Positions 10,665 through 20,589 of a stretch of DNA of 64,000 nucleotides are shown in pieces. The stretch's first letter is position 1. The number at the start of each line of letters is the position of its first letter. The stretch covers positions 3,906,001 to 3,970,000 of the forward strand of contig JAUKUA010000007.1 in assembly GCA_030549175.1 (NCBI GenBank), given 5' to 3'. This DNA comes from Lasiosphaeris hirsuta (Eukaryota > Ascomycota > Sordariomycetes > Sordariales > Lasiosphaeriaceae). Both the position numbers and the translations under genes were made by a program. The notes under the pieces were generated by a model. The model searched no databases. It was not told where the DNA came from and was given only the letters and a program-made list of their open reading frames with translations.

Positions 10665-11186
10665 TTAAAAATAGCGGTAGGGGCGGCACTTATTCGCGGC
10701 ACAATACCCATTACAGCAACTGCCCAGATACGTGCCGTTTTCGTAGCAAGTGCCTACACCAAACCATCAGCCCACAACTCCAAGACAATCATCTCTACCG
10801 GTCAACCTACTATACACTCCGAGGCACCTGCCGTGGCAGGTGACGCCCTGGATGGGCTGGGGCGGTCCGACGGCGTACTGGCTGATTTGCCAGTCATAGA
10901 CGCTAGGCGTGGTCTGCCAGACGTAGGTGGCGGGGCCGGCCGTCTTGAACTCGCACTGGTCGATGTTGAAGTCGGGCGCATCGATCAGGTTGACGTTGAG
11001 GCCGTTTTTGGTCGTGTGGAACTTGCCGTCAGCCGGGATCGTGAGGTCGTACTGCACCGGCGCCGCGTGGAAGACTAGGTGGACCTGCTGCGGGGCAGCC
11101 GGGGCCGGGGCCGGGGCGGCCGCCGGCTCCGTGGGGAGCGAGAAGGCGAGGCCGAGGACGGTGGTTAGGAGCAGGAAGGTTCTCAT
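10665..11186 (-). CDS. Small secreted protein with a cysteine-rich tail, one intron
   Basis: Two exons, 11186-10811 and 10753-10665, giving 154 aa. Intron 10810-10754 (57 nt) has donor GTAGGT, a GCTGAT branch-like site and acceptor TAG. Read straight through, the frame stops inside the intron. Spliced, it continues into TCYENGTYLGSCCNGYCA and then ANKCRPYRYF. The signal peptide is MRTFLLLTTVLGLAFSLP, followed by an Ala/Pro linker, a beta-rich domain (VQYDLTIPADGKFHTT, then VNLIDAPDFNIDQCEFKT), a conserved-looking VGPPQPIQGVTCHGRC and a CxxxxxxxCCxxYCxxxxC knot-like end. I recall this plan from uncharacterised ascomycete secreted proteins; the function is unknown. A minus-strand TATATAA lies at 11271-11277. 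Confidence 0.8.
10754..10810 (-). other. Intron of the cysteine-tailed secreted protein gene
   Basis: 57 nt, GTAGGT...GGTGTAG, branch-like GCTGAT. Splicing adds the terminal exon with six cysteines. Confidence 0.75.
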
Positions 11187-11270
11187 TGGTGTTGGTAAAA
11201 GTCTTGGATTCGACAGATGAAGGCTGCTGTCGGAGCTACGCTTCTGTGTCGGAAATATGCTTCTGTGTCT

Positions 11271-11277
11271 TTATATA
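11271..11277 (-). promoter_or_regulatory. TATA box of the cysteine-tailed secreted protein gene
   Basis: TATATAA on the minus strand, 85-91 bp upstream of the ATG at 11186. The word is the same as that before the DUF4360 gene. Confidence 0.55.
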
Positions 11278-11675
11278 GAATAGATTGCCGTGGAAAAATC
11301 TTGCATCGGGCCGTGTTGCTTGCCTCGTGATCAAAGCCTCCCACAGTCACCAAGTTGTGGTGTTCACTGCCCCGCTGGCCCAAAACGGTACCGAGGACCG
11401 CCCTCCAGTCCTGGATTGCGTGTTAGCGCGCAACACCCGAGAGGAGACGGATGGGCCTCAATCACCTATTTTCTTCCCCAGTCCAGCGCATTTGATGATG
11501 TGTCCCGGTTCCTTGTGAGTGCCGCAACGGAAAGGCCCCAGAGGTTACAAGGGGCCACCCCTCAACGAAACGACCCCACAATGCAACACTGCGATCGGCG
11601 CTCCCCCTCGACAACCACCTTGTTTCCAACCACCCTCATTCCTCCAATTTTGCTGCAAACACCACCAAATTCAAG

Positions 11676-11855
11676 ATGGCTACTCCCCATGAGCAGGAAA
11701 TACTGTCGGCGATTGAAGAGGTTCGAAATGGTACAGATGAGGCCGAGGCAGCGGAGAACAACGCAGTCCACCCGTCAACACTGCGCCGAAGACTCCGCGG
11801 AGCCACATCGCGTAAAGAAAGCAAGATTTGGAAGATGAGACTCTCTCCTACGTAG
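11676..11855 (+). pseudogene. Pogo/Fot transposase N-terminal remnant
   Basis: A 59-codon frame starting MATPHEQEILSAIEEV and continuing through NG, PSTLRRRLRGATSRKES, which is the helix-turn-helix (Psq type) head of fungal pogo-family transposases. It is cut off after the DNA-binding head by a stop, and no DDE domain follows. It is a decayed relic, not a gene. Confidence 0.65.
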
Positions 11856-12184
11856 GAAACCTTCTCAGTTGGCTGGTACATCGATTTAGAGACCGCTAGG
11901 CACGCTCCTAAAAGTGTATTGTTAGAAAGAGAGAAAAAAAATCAAAGGATTAACGAGGGCTAAGTATGAGGATTTCCTGAAACGAGCAAAGTGCCTACGA
12001 TACCATAGAGTTTTTATATATATGCTGAGTTAACTACATTTTCGTACTCTATCTACTATCTCACAGCTCCTATAAGTCTTGGTTACTCAACCGTAATATT
12101 TTCTCCATTGTTAAGAAATATTTCCGACAAAACACCAAGGCTCTTATCTACTACTAAGTATCGTTACTAGCTAACAAACTGTTA

Positions 12185-12438
12185 TGGTCTGGAATGGACC
12201 CCTTTTGTAACGTGGTAAAATGCAAATATCTTAGATAGGTTAGTCCATTGTGCACAGTCCCCGTGCTCAATTGAGCACAGGGGATGCGCTACCATTTAAA
12301 TGGCAGCGCACCCTCCCGACTAATTGCCAACGGACCATCCTTTACAATTTATTTTACACTACCATACAATATGTCATGTCAGTGCTCAGTGAAGGGTCAC
12401 CCCAAATGATACACACGAAAGCGGTCCATTCCGGACCG
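12185..12438 (+). mobile_element. TA-flanked MITE, 254 bp (copy A)
   Basis: Terminal inverted repeats TGGTCTGGAATGGACC (left) and GGTCCATTCCGGACCG (right) are flanked on both sides by TA, the target duplication of the Tc1/mariner/pogo superfamily. The internal sequence (GTAACGTGGTAAAATGCAAA, AGATAGGTTAGTCCATTG, ACCATACAATATGTCATG) recurs near 14945 (same orientation), 15340 (inverted) and 16200 (inverted). Confidence 0.8.
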
Positions 12439-12709
12439 TAGCAAGTGGTGCCCCCACCATCGAATCGAATAGACCTCATCAGTCAATTTGACACCTCCGG
12501 GACTAACACCAGCTTATACCGCGTTGTAACAAAGACAACGACAACGCCAAAGTTAACAGTACGAAGGCTCTTAACTGAGTCGGCGACCTACCGTTGAAAG
12601 ACAAACGAAATGAAGACCTCTTAATTATGCCAGTCTCCTACCGGCCAGGCCACCCTCACGACTACCAAGCTGGTAGTCAATCAGCCTCAACAAGCCAGCC
12701 AGTTACTTA

Positions 12710-14755
12710 CTACCGAATTGGATTGATAGCCCAGTTAATCTGACGCCGCCGGAAAGAACACCTCCTTATGCCACGAGAGTACCTCGAAGACGAGCCCACG
12801 CGATACATATCTTCGCTCACGGAACACTTCGAACACAGCCTTCTAGCCAACCAGTCAACCCACTTCAATTTGACGACCTTCCGCCCACACAAGCACTTAC
12901 AACGCACGCGAAGCCACAAGACCTTTGTCGAAAAGCCCACCGGCCAGGCAAACCATCTTTCGAACCACGCGAGCCTCTCGTACACCCACGACAACGCGGC
13001 TCTCCGCGCACAATACAGATCTTTGAGCGCGAACGAGAGCTTTCTCTTCGACTACCTTACATCAGAGTGCTCTATTTGGCGAGCCGTTTACTGTGGTAAC
13101 TAGATTGATACAGCGAAAAGCACCTCCAGGGCACTCTCTTCGCAAGATTTACACACAGATCTTTGGAACCGCTGAAGCCGACGAACTTGCTGCGGCCGCA
13201 TGTTAACACGTGCGCCACCAGGCACTTGTCAAGATCAAGTAGCAAGAGTCACGTCAATAGGGCTACCGGACAGCCAAGATCTTTTCCAACGAACGCGACG
13301 AACTTGCTCACTTGTGCACCCACAACGCACACACACAAGCCAGACCTTCGTCGGCAAACCGACCGGCCAGGCTCCCACCTACCAAGCTCCCACCTACCAA
13401 GCTCCCACCTACCAAGCTCCCACCTACCAAGCTCCCACCTACCAAGCTCCCACCTACCAAGCTCCCACCTACCAAGCTCCCACCTACCACTCTCTCTTGC
13501 TCGCAAGAAGACGTTTCAGTCTAGCCAAGAACCTTCAGAGCACTTCTTTCCAAAGGAACTGGAAAAGCGGCTCAAATCCAGTCTTTTTGACAGCCCTGCA
13601 CTTAAGCAAGCACCTGGAAGGCAGACCTTCCGTAGCGATACGGATCTTCGCTCCAGGACCACACCTTCCAATGCTCACTTTCCGACTGGACTCTCAAACG
13701 CCAGGCTTTTTCGCCTACTTTTCCACCTCCTTTTTCCTTCTTTTCTTCCACTTCTTAGCTCTCCTGGACCCTCCTTAGCTCACAGAGCTACTGTTCCTCT
13801 TTTCTTCTTTTTAGCCCTCCCGGCCATGCTAGTACATATAATCGAGGACGACTGTTATCTATTTTCCCAGGGGCGGCAGTCAAAGCGCTCCCACGCTCCC
13901 AACGCGATGGAACCAGCCAAGCCAACTAGCTCCAAGACTTGTGCCCGTTGTGGCCAAGCGTTCAACACCAGAAACAAGCTTATGCGGCACTTGTTTCCAC
14001 ACCCACCTTCACTTCCTTACTCCGGCACAGAGCCCTTACTCTCATAATACCCAGAGCCGTTGCCCTCGCTCCCGGCCACACACGCAGAACCATTAGCCCC
14101 GGTCCCGCAACCTCCGGAGCTTACACACTCACAACGGCAACTTGTATAACTACAGAGTGAACTAGCCACTCTCATAACAAACCTTACAACAGACCAAAGG
14201 AATAAAGCTATGTCGGAACGCCTGAACCAGTTTCTCCAACTGGCCAACCTAACTCTCCAACTCGAATAACTTCGACAGTAACAGCGAGTACTTCCACTCG
14301 TGCACCCATAAGTAACGACAAGCCACGACTTCTCCTAGTTCCTACCTTCAGGCCCTGCACCCTCCAGCATGCCAGTTGAGCACCCGGAACGCTCACCTCC
14401 GCAGCCAGACCACAGAGAGTACTCCGTTAAAGGATCTTTCGTTAAACCCTTGGCTCATGAAGACGTTCATGAGCAGTAGTATCTAAGTGACGATTTGAAA
14501 CATCACAACCATAGGAACAACGAAGGCTACGACAACGGCCCTTAACATCCAGGGACACTTTGGCAATACTTACTTAACACTTTGAGCAACCCAGTCTGGA
14601 ACGCTACTTCGAACAGCCAATTGATTAAGACTATGACTACTCTAACGAGCAGGACTATAGCGATCAATACTAACGGTTTTGATGACAAATTTGACAAAGA
14701 CTTCGATAACGACTTTGACGATGGCTATTACGATTGACCTGTTCTTATTAATCTA
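12710..14755 (+). mobile_element. Decayed retroelement-like region with zinc-finger remnant
   Basis: Between two MITE copies lies about 2 kb of low-quality coding sequence. The frame 13163-14047 ends in a C2H2-type finger (KTCARCGQAFNTRNKLMRHL), a motif I associate with fungal Ty3-type retroelement proteins. After it comes a coiled-coil-like stretch (SERLNQFLQLANLTLQLE) and an Asp/Phe/Asn-rich end (FDDKFDKDFDNDFDDGYYD) before TGA near 14738, with several in-frame stops between. The segment CACAAGACC...ACCGGCCAGGC occurs twice in diverged form (12917-12951 and 13333-13371), so part of it is internally duplicated. No polymerase domain is visible. Confidence 0.4.
13371..13490 (+). repeat. 15-bp tandem repeat, eight copies
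   Basis: Unit GCTCCCACCTACCAA, seven near-perfect copies plus a last one ending in C. The unit is a multiple of three, so several frames stay open on both strands. Confidence 0.95.
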
Positions 14756-14939
14756 GCCGTCGGCCCTGTTGTTACCTTTCCTATGGAGTACCTTTCCTGT
14801 TAAGTACCTTTCCAATTGAGCACCCTCTTGTTGTACATACCTATATTTCCTTTCTCTTTTCCTACCTTCTTTTTCTTACCTTTGTGAGTACCCTTCGCAG
14901 TGGAGACACTACTATCTTTCACTATAAGAGGTGGCACAT

Positions 14940-15340
14940 GTTCCGTGGTAAAATGCAAATAACTTAGATAGGTTAGTCCATTGTACACAGTCCCTATACT
15001 GTAAATGGCAACACGCCCTCCCGACTGATTACCAACGGACCATCCTTTACAATTTATTTACACTACCATACAATATGTCATGTCAGTATTCATATGAAGG
15101 ACCACCAAAGTAACGCTTACCAAAGCTACTACGGTCAAAAAAGACGGCTTTAGTAAGCGTTACTTTAGTGGTCCTTCACATAAACACTGATATGACATAT
15201 TGTATGGTAGTGTAAATAAATTGTAAAGGATGGTCCGTTGGCCATCAGTCGGGAGGGCACGCTGCCATGATATGGCAGTATACCCCCTGTACTCAATGGA
15301 CTAACCTATGTAAGCTATTCACATTTTACTACGTAACGCA
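14940..15340. repeat. Long imperfect palindrome of two head-to-head MITE copies
   Basis: The left arm (about 14943-15135) resembles MITE copy A. The right arm (about 15140-15338) is its inverted relative. The arms meet at a TACGGTCAAAAAAGACGGC-like centre with AAAGTAACGCTTAC / GTAAGCGTTACTTT on each side. Each arm is about 195 bp. As single strand or RNA it would fold into a very long hairpin. Confidence 0.75.
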
Positions 15341-15544
15341 AACAAAGGTTCCTTCTGTTATAGGGACGCCTCCCGCCGAACTTTTACTACTAATAACATA
15401 TTTAGTAGCTTTAGAAAGACTAGTATCTAACTTTTTAATCCGTCTACTATACTAAATAACAAAGAGGGAGTCATTGGCGATACCCCCCTCCCATAAGGCC
15501 GGCCTCGTATCCCCCCTATCGTTACCACAGTTACCCTATCCATT

Positions 15545-15939
15545 CTCAACACCCCCAAGAAGGCTGGTAATATTCGTTAGGTTATTAGCAACCTCTAAGG
15601 ACGTTTTTCTCCTGGTAATCACACTCTTCGTGCCCTATTCCACAAGATGGAAAAGAGCCTAGATCTTGGTGTTGCGGAGAGGGCCGGTTTGATGGCCGAG
15701 ATTAGTCGCCTCGAGGAGGACTTACACGCTTTCTAGCCCATAATATAAAAAGGGTACGTGAGCTTACCAACGATCGATTCGTGAGTATTGACGACATTGT
15801 TGCGGCCGAGGAAACCAGCCATGAACCTTCTAAACGCCATAGGGTGGGTCCCCGTAAAGATGTTAAGCCTGTGGTTAAGGAGGCGTAGGAGATGATTATT
15901 CACGGGCTAGATCGGCTTCGTCAGGCTCAGGAGATGTAG
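15545..15939 (+). pseudogene. Pogo/Fot transposase C-terminal relic
   Basis: With in-frame stops, the sequence reads as the C-terminal tail of fungal pogo-type transposases: NTPKKAGNIR, then LRALFHKMEKSLDLGVAERA, EISRLEEDL, and later VRELTNDRFVSIDDIVAAEE with a basic KRHRVGPRKD segment. Stops (mostly TAG) break it in several places. It lies directly before a MITE copy at 15962. Confidence 0.6.
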
Positions 15940-15961
15940 CCTACATTTTTTTGTATAAATG

Positions 15962-16215
15962 CTACGGTCTAAAAGCATCGCTTGCTTGCGCGCTCAATTA
16001 AGGCGCATCTTTGGGGTTGAACCTCTACTATACACCGGCATGTTGTATGATAGTGTAAATAATTTGTAAAGGATGGCCCGTTGGCAATCAGTCTGGTGGG
16101 TACACTGCCATTATACAGCAGTGCACCCCCTGTGCTCAATTGAGCGCAGGGACTACGCACAATGGACTAACCTATCTAAGCTATTTACATTTTTCCACGT
16201 AACAATAAAAATGGG
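15962..16215 (-). mobile_element. Diverged MITE copy (inverted, copy D)
   Basis: From TACGGTCTAAAAGCATCGC at the left to CCACGTAAC at about 16203, this is a diverged reverse-orientation relative of the 254-bp MITE at 12185. It shares TGTATGATAGTGTAAATAA, GGATGGCCCGTTGGCAATCA and CAATGGACTAACCTATCTAA. Confidence 0.65.
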
Positions 16216-16245
16216 TAGGGAAATGTATGTTTTTGGCATTTGTTT

Positions 16246-16265
16246 GGGGGGGGGGGGGGGGGGGG
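16246..16265. repeat. Poly-G tract (20 nt)
   Basis: Twenty consecutive G just beyond MITE copy D. Confidence 0.9.
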
Positions 16266-16537
16266 CGTGGTCCCCTGTAGACCACGATACATTGTAGGGC
16301 CGTTTCATTGAGGGGTGGCCCCATCTAGTAGGATCATGGCCGTACCTCAGGTGGTAGGACCTGAACTCTTTGCCAAGACAGCCACTACCTATTAGGCTTT
16401 CCTTTTACAGAAAGTACTACAGAATGACCAATAGAAGGTGAGAAATAGCTCGATTTGAATATGACTAGGGATATCCAGGTATTTTGTACATAGTGCATAA
16501 GACTGAAGGCAGGATTTCCTTCTCCTCTTCTTCACAC

Positions 16538-16800
16538 AATCTAACCCTGGTTTGTTTGTTAGCGCATGATCTCCCCCCAAAGGTACTTGGCGCCCTGGAC
16601 AGACTTTTAAGCAGGAAAGAGGGCGGATTTTATATCAATAAAGGTATATTTAATATTTCAGGGGGCCTTTCCCAATGTTGGATAGGCCATCTGAAACACG
16701 AAAAATGCTTTTCGTTATACAACAAACGCTTCTTCGGGGCTTTAATATTGGCTCACATCCTGGGAGTGTCACGCGCTAATAAACAAACCGGGTTTTGATT
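16538..16800. mobile_element. Non-autonomous inverted-repeat element, about 260 bp
   Basis: The left end ACCCTGGTTTGTTTGTTAGC (within 16538-16570) is the inverted match of the right end GCTAATAAACAAACCGGGTT (16768-16800). Related single ends occur at 7774-7800 and 24131-24160, so this is a small family. No coding sequence inside. Confidence 0.65.
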
Positions 16801-18462
16801 TATACCCTTGGTGAACAAGACCCTAGAAAGAATATCGGCTGAACCCCCTTGTCCTTCCAACCGATCTTCGCATTACTGTAGTACCTTGAGGAGGCTACCT
16901 CCTTCCAATTGTTTTCAGCGCGCGCGCGCCTTCGGGCCTTTGCGTATTTTCCATTCCATTGGCCATCTTTTGGTCGGCATGCTGAGAACGGTACAAAACG
17001 CATGGGACACCGCCAAATGGATGTTCGCCGTGTATCTGATTCTCGGCGGCATTCTGTTTGGGTCCTGTGGTGGTATCTACTGCCCAATTGTACTATAGGA
17101 AGGTTCGGGGCCGATAGGTAGACGCCGTGCTGTCCTCTTACCAGCTAAGTCTGACTATAGAACTTGGAGTATTTCTGGTTTCCTTTTCTCCAGCTTGGAA
17201 TTCTTATGTAGGTAACATAGGTTTCTTATTCGTCGACGGCTAGTGAGAGAATGGAACAGTCCCATCGACGTTGTATTAGCGCTGCCAAATGGGGTGCTGG
17301 GTAACCCAAGCGAAGAAGTGCGCAACCTCAAAACTACCGCAAGCGCCTTTCGTTGGCACCAGCCTCAGCCAGGTCCCCGGGCACAACCTCCAGAAGTACT
17401 TACGTCACCTCCAATATCCCCTAAACACGCAAATATTAGGAGGCGTCCGATATTGTGTTGGGATATAAGTGACGCCCAAATTGCTCCTCGAGCCGCAAAC
17501 GACATCGCCGGAGAGCAACCGGCTGTTTCCGCCCCTCTGCCATGCACGATACCCTGCATCCGCCGCCGTAGACACAACACGCTGAGGCCAGCCTCAAATG
17601 CCGACTGCGCTACCGGAGGGAAATTTCCGACAAACGAAACATGGGGAAACCGACGGGACATGGCAGTTGGCGGTGGGCAGTGGCGGTGGGCAGTGGCGAG
17701 GAGTGTGGAAGCGAGCTAGGGAGATGCAGGTACCTAATGTCGAGGCAGTGAGAAAATTACCCTGTGCATGACATCCCGTCCCGTTTTGGTGCCGGCACCC
17801 GAGTTCGGGTTCCGTATGGCTCTCTTCCGCCTCTTTATTTGGTCGTCGAGCATTATCAGCCCGTGTATTAGCCGCGAGCTCTGATGATGTGCCCCGACTT
17901 GACCCCGGATCTCGTCCGTCGAGCATTGCCAATCCTGTTTTCGCCGCCCCAGTTAGAATTCCACGCTAAGACGATTAGTTATTTCCATACGAGCCATATG
18001 TAGCCATGATATAAGCCTGCGCACGTTGCCTACTAAAAATGGCAGGCGCCGCGTCGTGTCAGCGGTGCTCCCCAATTGCAATGGATCGATCGGCACCATC
18101 AACTCGAACGCAGGCCGAATGAGCCCGACCAAGTGTAAAATGATCCCGACTCGACCAATGAGCCGGCTTGGTCCCGCTCGTTAGTAGCAGAGGAAACGGC
18201 TATGTCGGAATGGTACTTTGCAAGGAGCCAATTAACCTCCGGCAGCATTTGGACGGCAAGAGAAATCGGATACGAGCCACCGTCAAAAACCCGGGGTACA
18301 TAAACGAAAGCTCGCCTACCGATCACCTCATCCCCAGATTCCATGATGCTATAACCCGATGCTCTGGACATGCCAAGACTCTTCCTTGGTGGGTGCCCCT
18401 GAATCAGCAGCAGCAGCGACAACAACACCAACACCAACACCAACAAAGAAAAGATCACCGCA
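16801..18462. other. Intergenic, no gene seen
   Basis: Contains short open frames with no family resemblance. A CAGCAGCAGC / CAACACCAACACC low-complexity run (18400-18450) lies in the probable 5' leader of the next gene. Confidence 0.4.
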
Positions 18463-19460
18463 ATGGGCCACCTCAAACCCTCCCCGCCCTCCTCCTTCCC
18501 ATCCTGGCCCACGGCCTCCCCCTTCCAAATAAGCCTATCCTCCCTCCCCTGGCGCCTGATCGAGCGCCTATACCGCCTCCCATCCCCACCCCCACCACGA
18601 GTGCGCGTGCGGCCGATGGAGGTCATCTGCGTCGGGCTGCCGCGCTCGGGCACCGAATCCCTGCAGCAAGCCCTGCTGCACCTAGGCTACGACTATACCT
18701 ACCACGGATGGGACATCGTGTACGACGACGAGTGCCACTCGCCGGGGTGGGCGGCGCTGGCGCGCAAGAAGTTCTACGAGGGCGTGTCGCCGCTGCCGGC
18801 GGCCGACTTCGACGCGCTGCTGGGGCACAGCGTGGCCGTGACCGACGCGGCGGCCAGCGTCTTCGCCGCCGACATGATCGCCGCGTACCCGCGTGCCAAG
18901 GTCGTGCTCAACATGCGGCGCGACGTCGACGCGTGGCAGCGCAGCTTGGAGACCACGCTCGTGCGCGCCAACGAGAGCTGGGGGTTCTGGGTCGCCGGCT
19001 GGTTGGACCGCGAGTGCTTCTGGGCGTGGCATGTCTATGAGCGGTTCCTGTGGCCGTTGCTGTTTCGCGCGCCGGATGGGGATATGGCGAGGGCGATAAG
19101 GAAGAATGCCAAGTGGATCCAGAGGGGTGAGACACCAAGGCTTTTTTTTTTACTTTCTGATCTGAACAAAGTGGAAAGGAGCTAACCAAGTCAGAACACT
19201 GTGCCATGATTCGCGGTCTCGTGCCCCAGGACCGCCTGCTCGAATGGTATATTGAGGACGGGTGGGAACCGCTCTGTGCCTTCCTCGGCAAGCCTCTTCC
19301 AGACGTCCCGTTTCCACACGCCAATGCAGCAACGGGGGGGTGGAAGGCACGGGAGGAACAGTGCAACAAGCGCTGGGTGGAGCAAGCATTTGTAAACCTG
19401 TTCCTCTTCATCACGGTTTTGGTAGGGTGTGTGATAATGGGACGGATATACTTGACATAA
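18463..19460 (+). CDS. Sulfotransferase-like P-loop protein with C-terminal membrane anchor
   Basis: Two exons, 18463-19126 and 19195-19460, encode 309 aa. The intron (68 nt) has donor GTGAGA, branch GCTAAC and acceptor TCAG. Splicing makes Gln-Arg-Glu-His-Cys-Ala-Met-Ile-Arg-Gly-Leu-Val-Pro, typical of the fungal Sulfotransfer_4-like family (often mislabelled NAD-dependent epimerase). The nucleotide-binding loop VGLPRSGTESLQQAL lies at residues 57-71. The segment LNMRRDVDAWQRSLE (about 149-163) matches the 3'-phosphate-binding region of sulfotransferases. The end (about 285-305) is one hydrophobic helix, NLFLFITVLVGCVIMG. The substrate is unknown; no sulfotransferase activity is demonstrated for most such proteins. 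The proline-rich first ~50 residues may be leader, with an alternative start at 18616. Confidence 0.85.
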
Positions 19461-19748
19461 ATGAGATGATCGAACATGGAAGCAGGGCGTATTATATAGA
19501 ATTCTTTATGTGCGCTCCCCACGAAATAATTGAGAGGGACAGCAAGCTGTTGAGGTATGAGTCCTAACCCTCGAGAGTCTTCGTACGCCCTGTCCCTGCA
19601 AGATCCAGTGGTGGTGAGTTTGAGTCTTATTCTCACTTTATGCTTGTCCTAACATCTTCTTAACTGTTCCTGACAACCCTGGGAAGCAGGGACGCAACAC
19701 CTTTTACCAGGGGCACTCTCGCACGTCGCAACACTACCAACCACCTCG

Positions 19749-19754
19749 CTATAT
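19749..19754 (+). promoter_or_regulatory. TATA-like box upstream of 5S rRNA
   Basis: CTATAT about 26-30 nt before the first base of the 5S gene. This is where the upstream TATA element of dispersed fungal 5S genes is expected (known from Neurospora). Confidence 0.55.
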
Positions 19755-19778
19755 CCTAAATCTTCAAGCAATCATACC

Positions 19779-19897
19779 ACATACGACCATAGGTACTGGA
19801 AAACTCGGGATCCCGTCCGCTCTCCCATAGATAAGCCGGTGACCGCCAGATCAGTAGTTGGGTCGGTGACGACCAGCGAATCCCTGGTGTTGTATGT
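19779..19897 (+). rRNA. 5S ribosomal RNA
   Basis: 119 nt from ACATACGACCATAGG to GGTGTTGTATGT. The ends pair (ACATAC...GTATGT). The interior has the conserved GGAAAACTCGGGATCCCGTC block and AGTAGTTGGGTCGGTGACGA, close to the Neurospora-type 5S sequence from memory. RNA polymerase III termination is provided by CTTTTT right after the gene. It is a lone dispersed copy, as in other Pezizomycotina. A mutated copy lies at 50315-50433. Confidence 0.95.
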
Positions 19898-19903
19898 CTT
19901 TTT
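19898..19903 (+). terminator. Pol III terminator (T run) of 5S rRNA
   Basis: CTTTTT immediately follows the 3' end of the 5S gene. Confidence 0.7.
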
Positions 19904-20589
19904 GCCCCTGTTCTTCTCTGTTTTTGCCAACATTCAACGGCTCGCTGCATCATTCAGTCTCCCTTATCACCAAAGAATTCCGCGGACCAAAATTGAAGAG
20001 AGAGGCAATGCATCCGTATCGCGTGCGGGGATTTAATATATCTGGGATCAGCACTTGCCATGAATGACTTCCATGTGTGGGGACACGGGGAAATGGGTAA
20101 GGAACAAGCAGCAAACAAGCACAGGCTTTCCAGGACAGGGGGCCATCTCTTGGCCTGTGCTGGCAGCACCGGGAAGCCAGCTTGCCCAGCCGATGGGACT
20201 TCCACTGTGGACGCGCTGAAGCCCAACTCCGGCAGCATCCAATGTCACGCTACGACTCAAAACGGACATTTCCATCGTCCGCTTCCGCAAGACTGCAACC
20301 CCCCCGGAATTCCTGCTCCCCGAATCCGTCTTCGCGCGGGCCGCCATCGCGATATCAAGGGCCGACGTACCTCGTTTCAACGGCTCCGAACCCAACGATG
20401 ACGCCTTGTCGAGATCAGCAGATGCAGTCGAGTTTGAATGGGCCGCGAGAGCGCGATCCGAATACCGGGTAGCGAAGATGCGCTCAGGTATAAGACGTCG
20501 CCGCCGAGTCTTGGTGTATTCCTTTTACCTGGCTACACCCTCCAAGACAGTCAGCTTCACCAAGTGATATTCTTCCCTTGTCCGCCGAA

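Larger units (their letters stand above)
19461..20589. other. Intergenic around the 5S rRNA gene
   Basis: Apart from the 5S gene (19779-19897) I see only the probable promoter of the lyase gene. A GGTATAAGA word near 20486-20494 lies about 100 bp before its ATG. Confidence 0.4.

Noticed and set aside
13371..13490. CRISPR-like array
   Set aside because: Head-to-tail 15-bp units without spacers in a eukaryotic context; plain minisatellite.
17243..17719. 158-codon plus-strand frame
   Set aside because: No conserved motif, atypical composition, both flanks intergenic.
18168..19040. 290-codon plus-strand frame overlapping the sulfotransferase-like gene
   Set aside because: Alternative frame of a verified two-exon gene; Arg-rich shadow.
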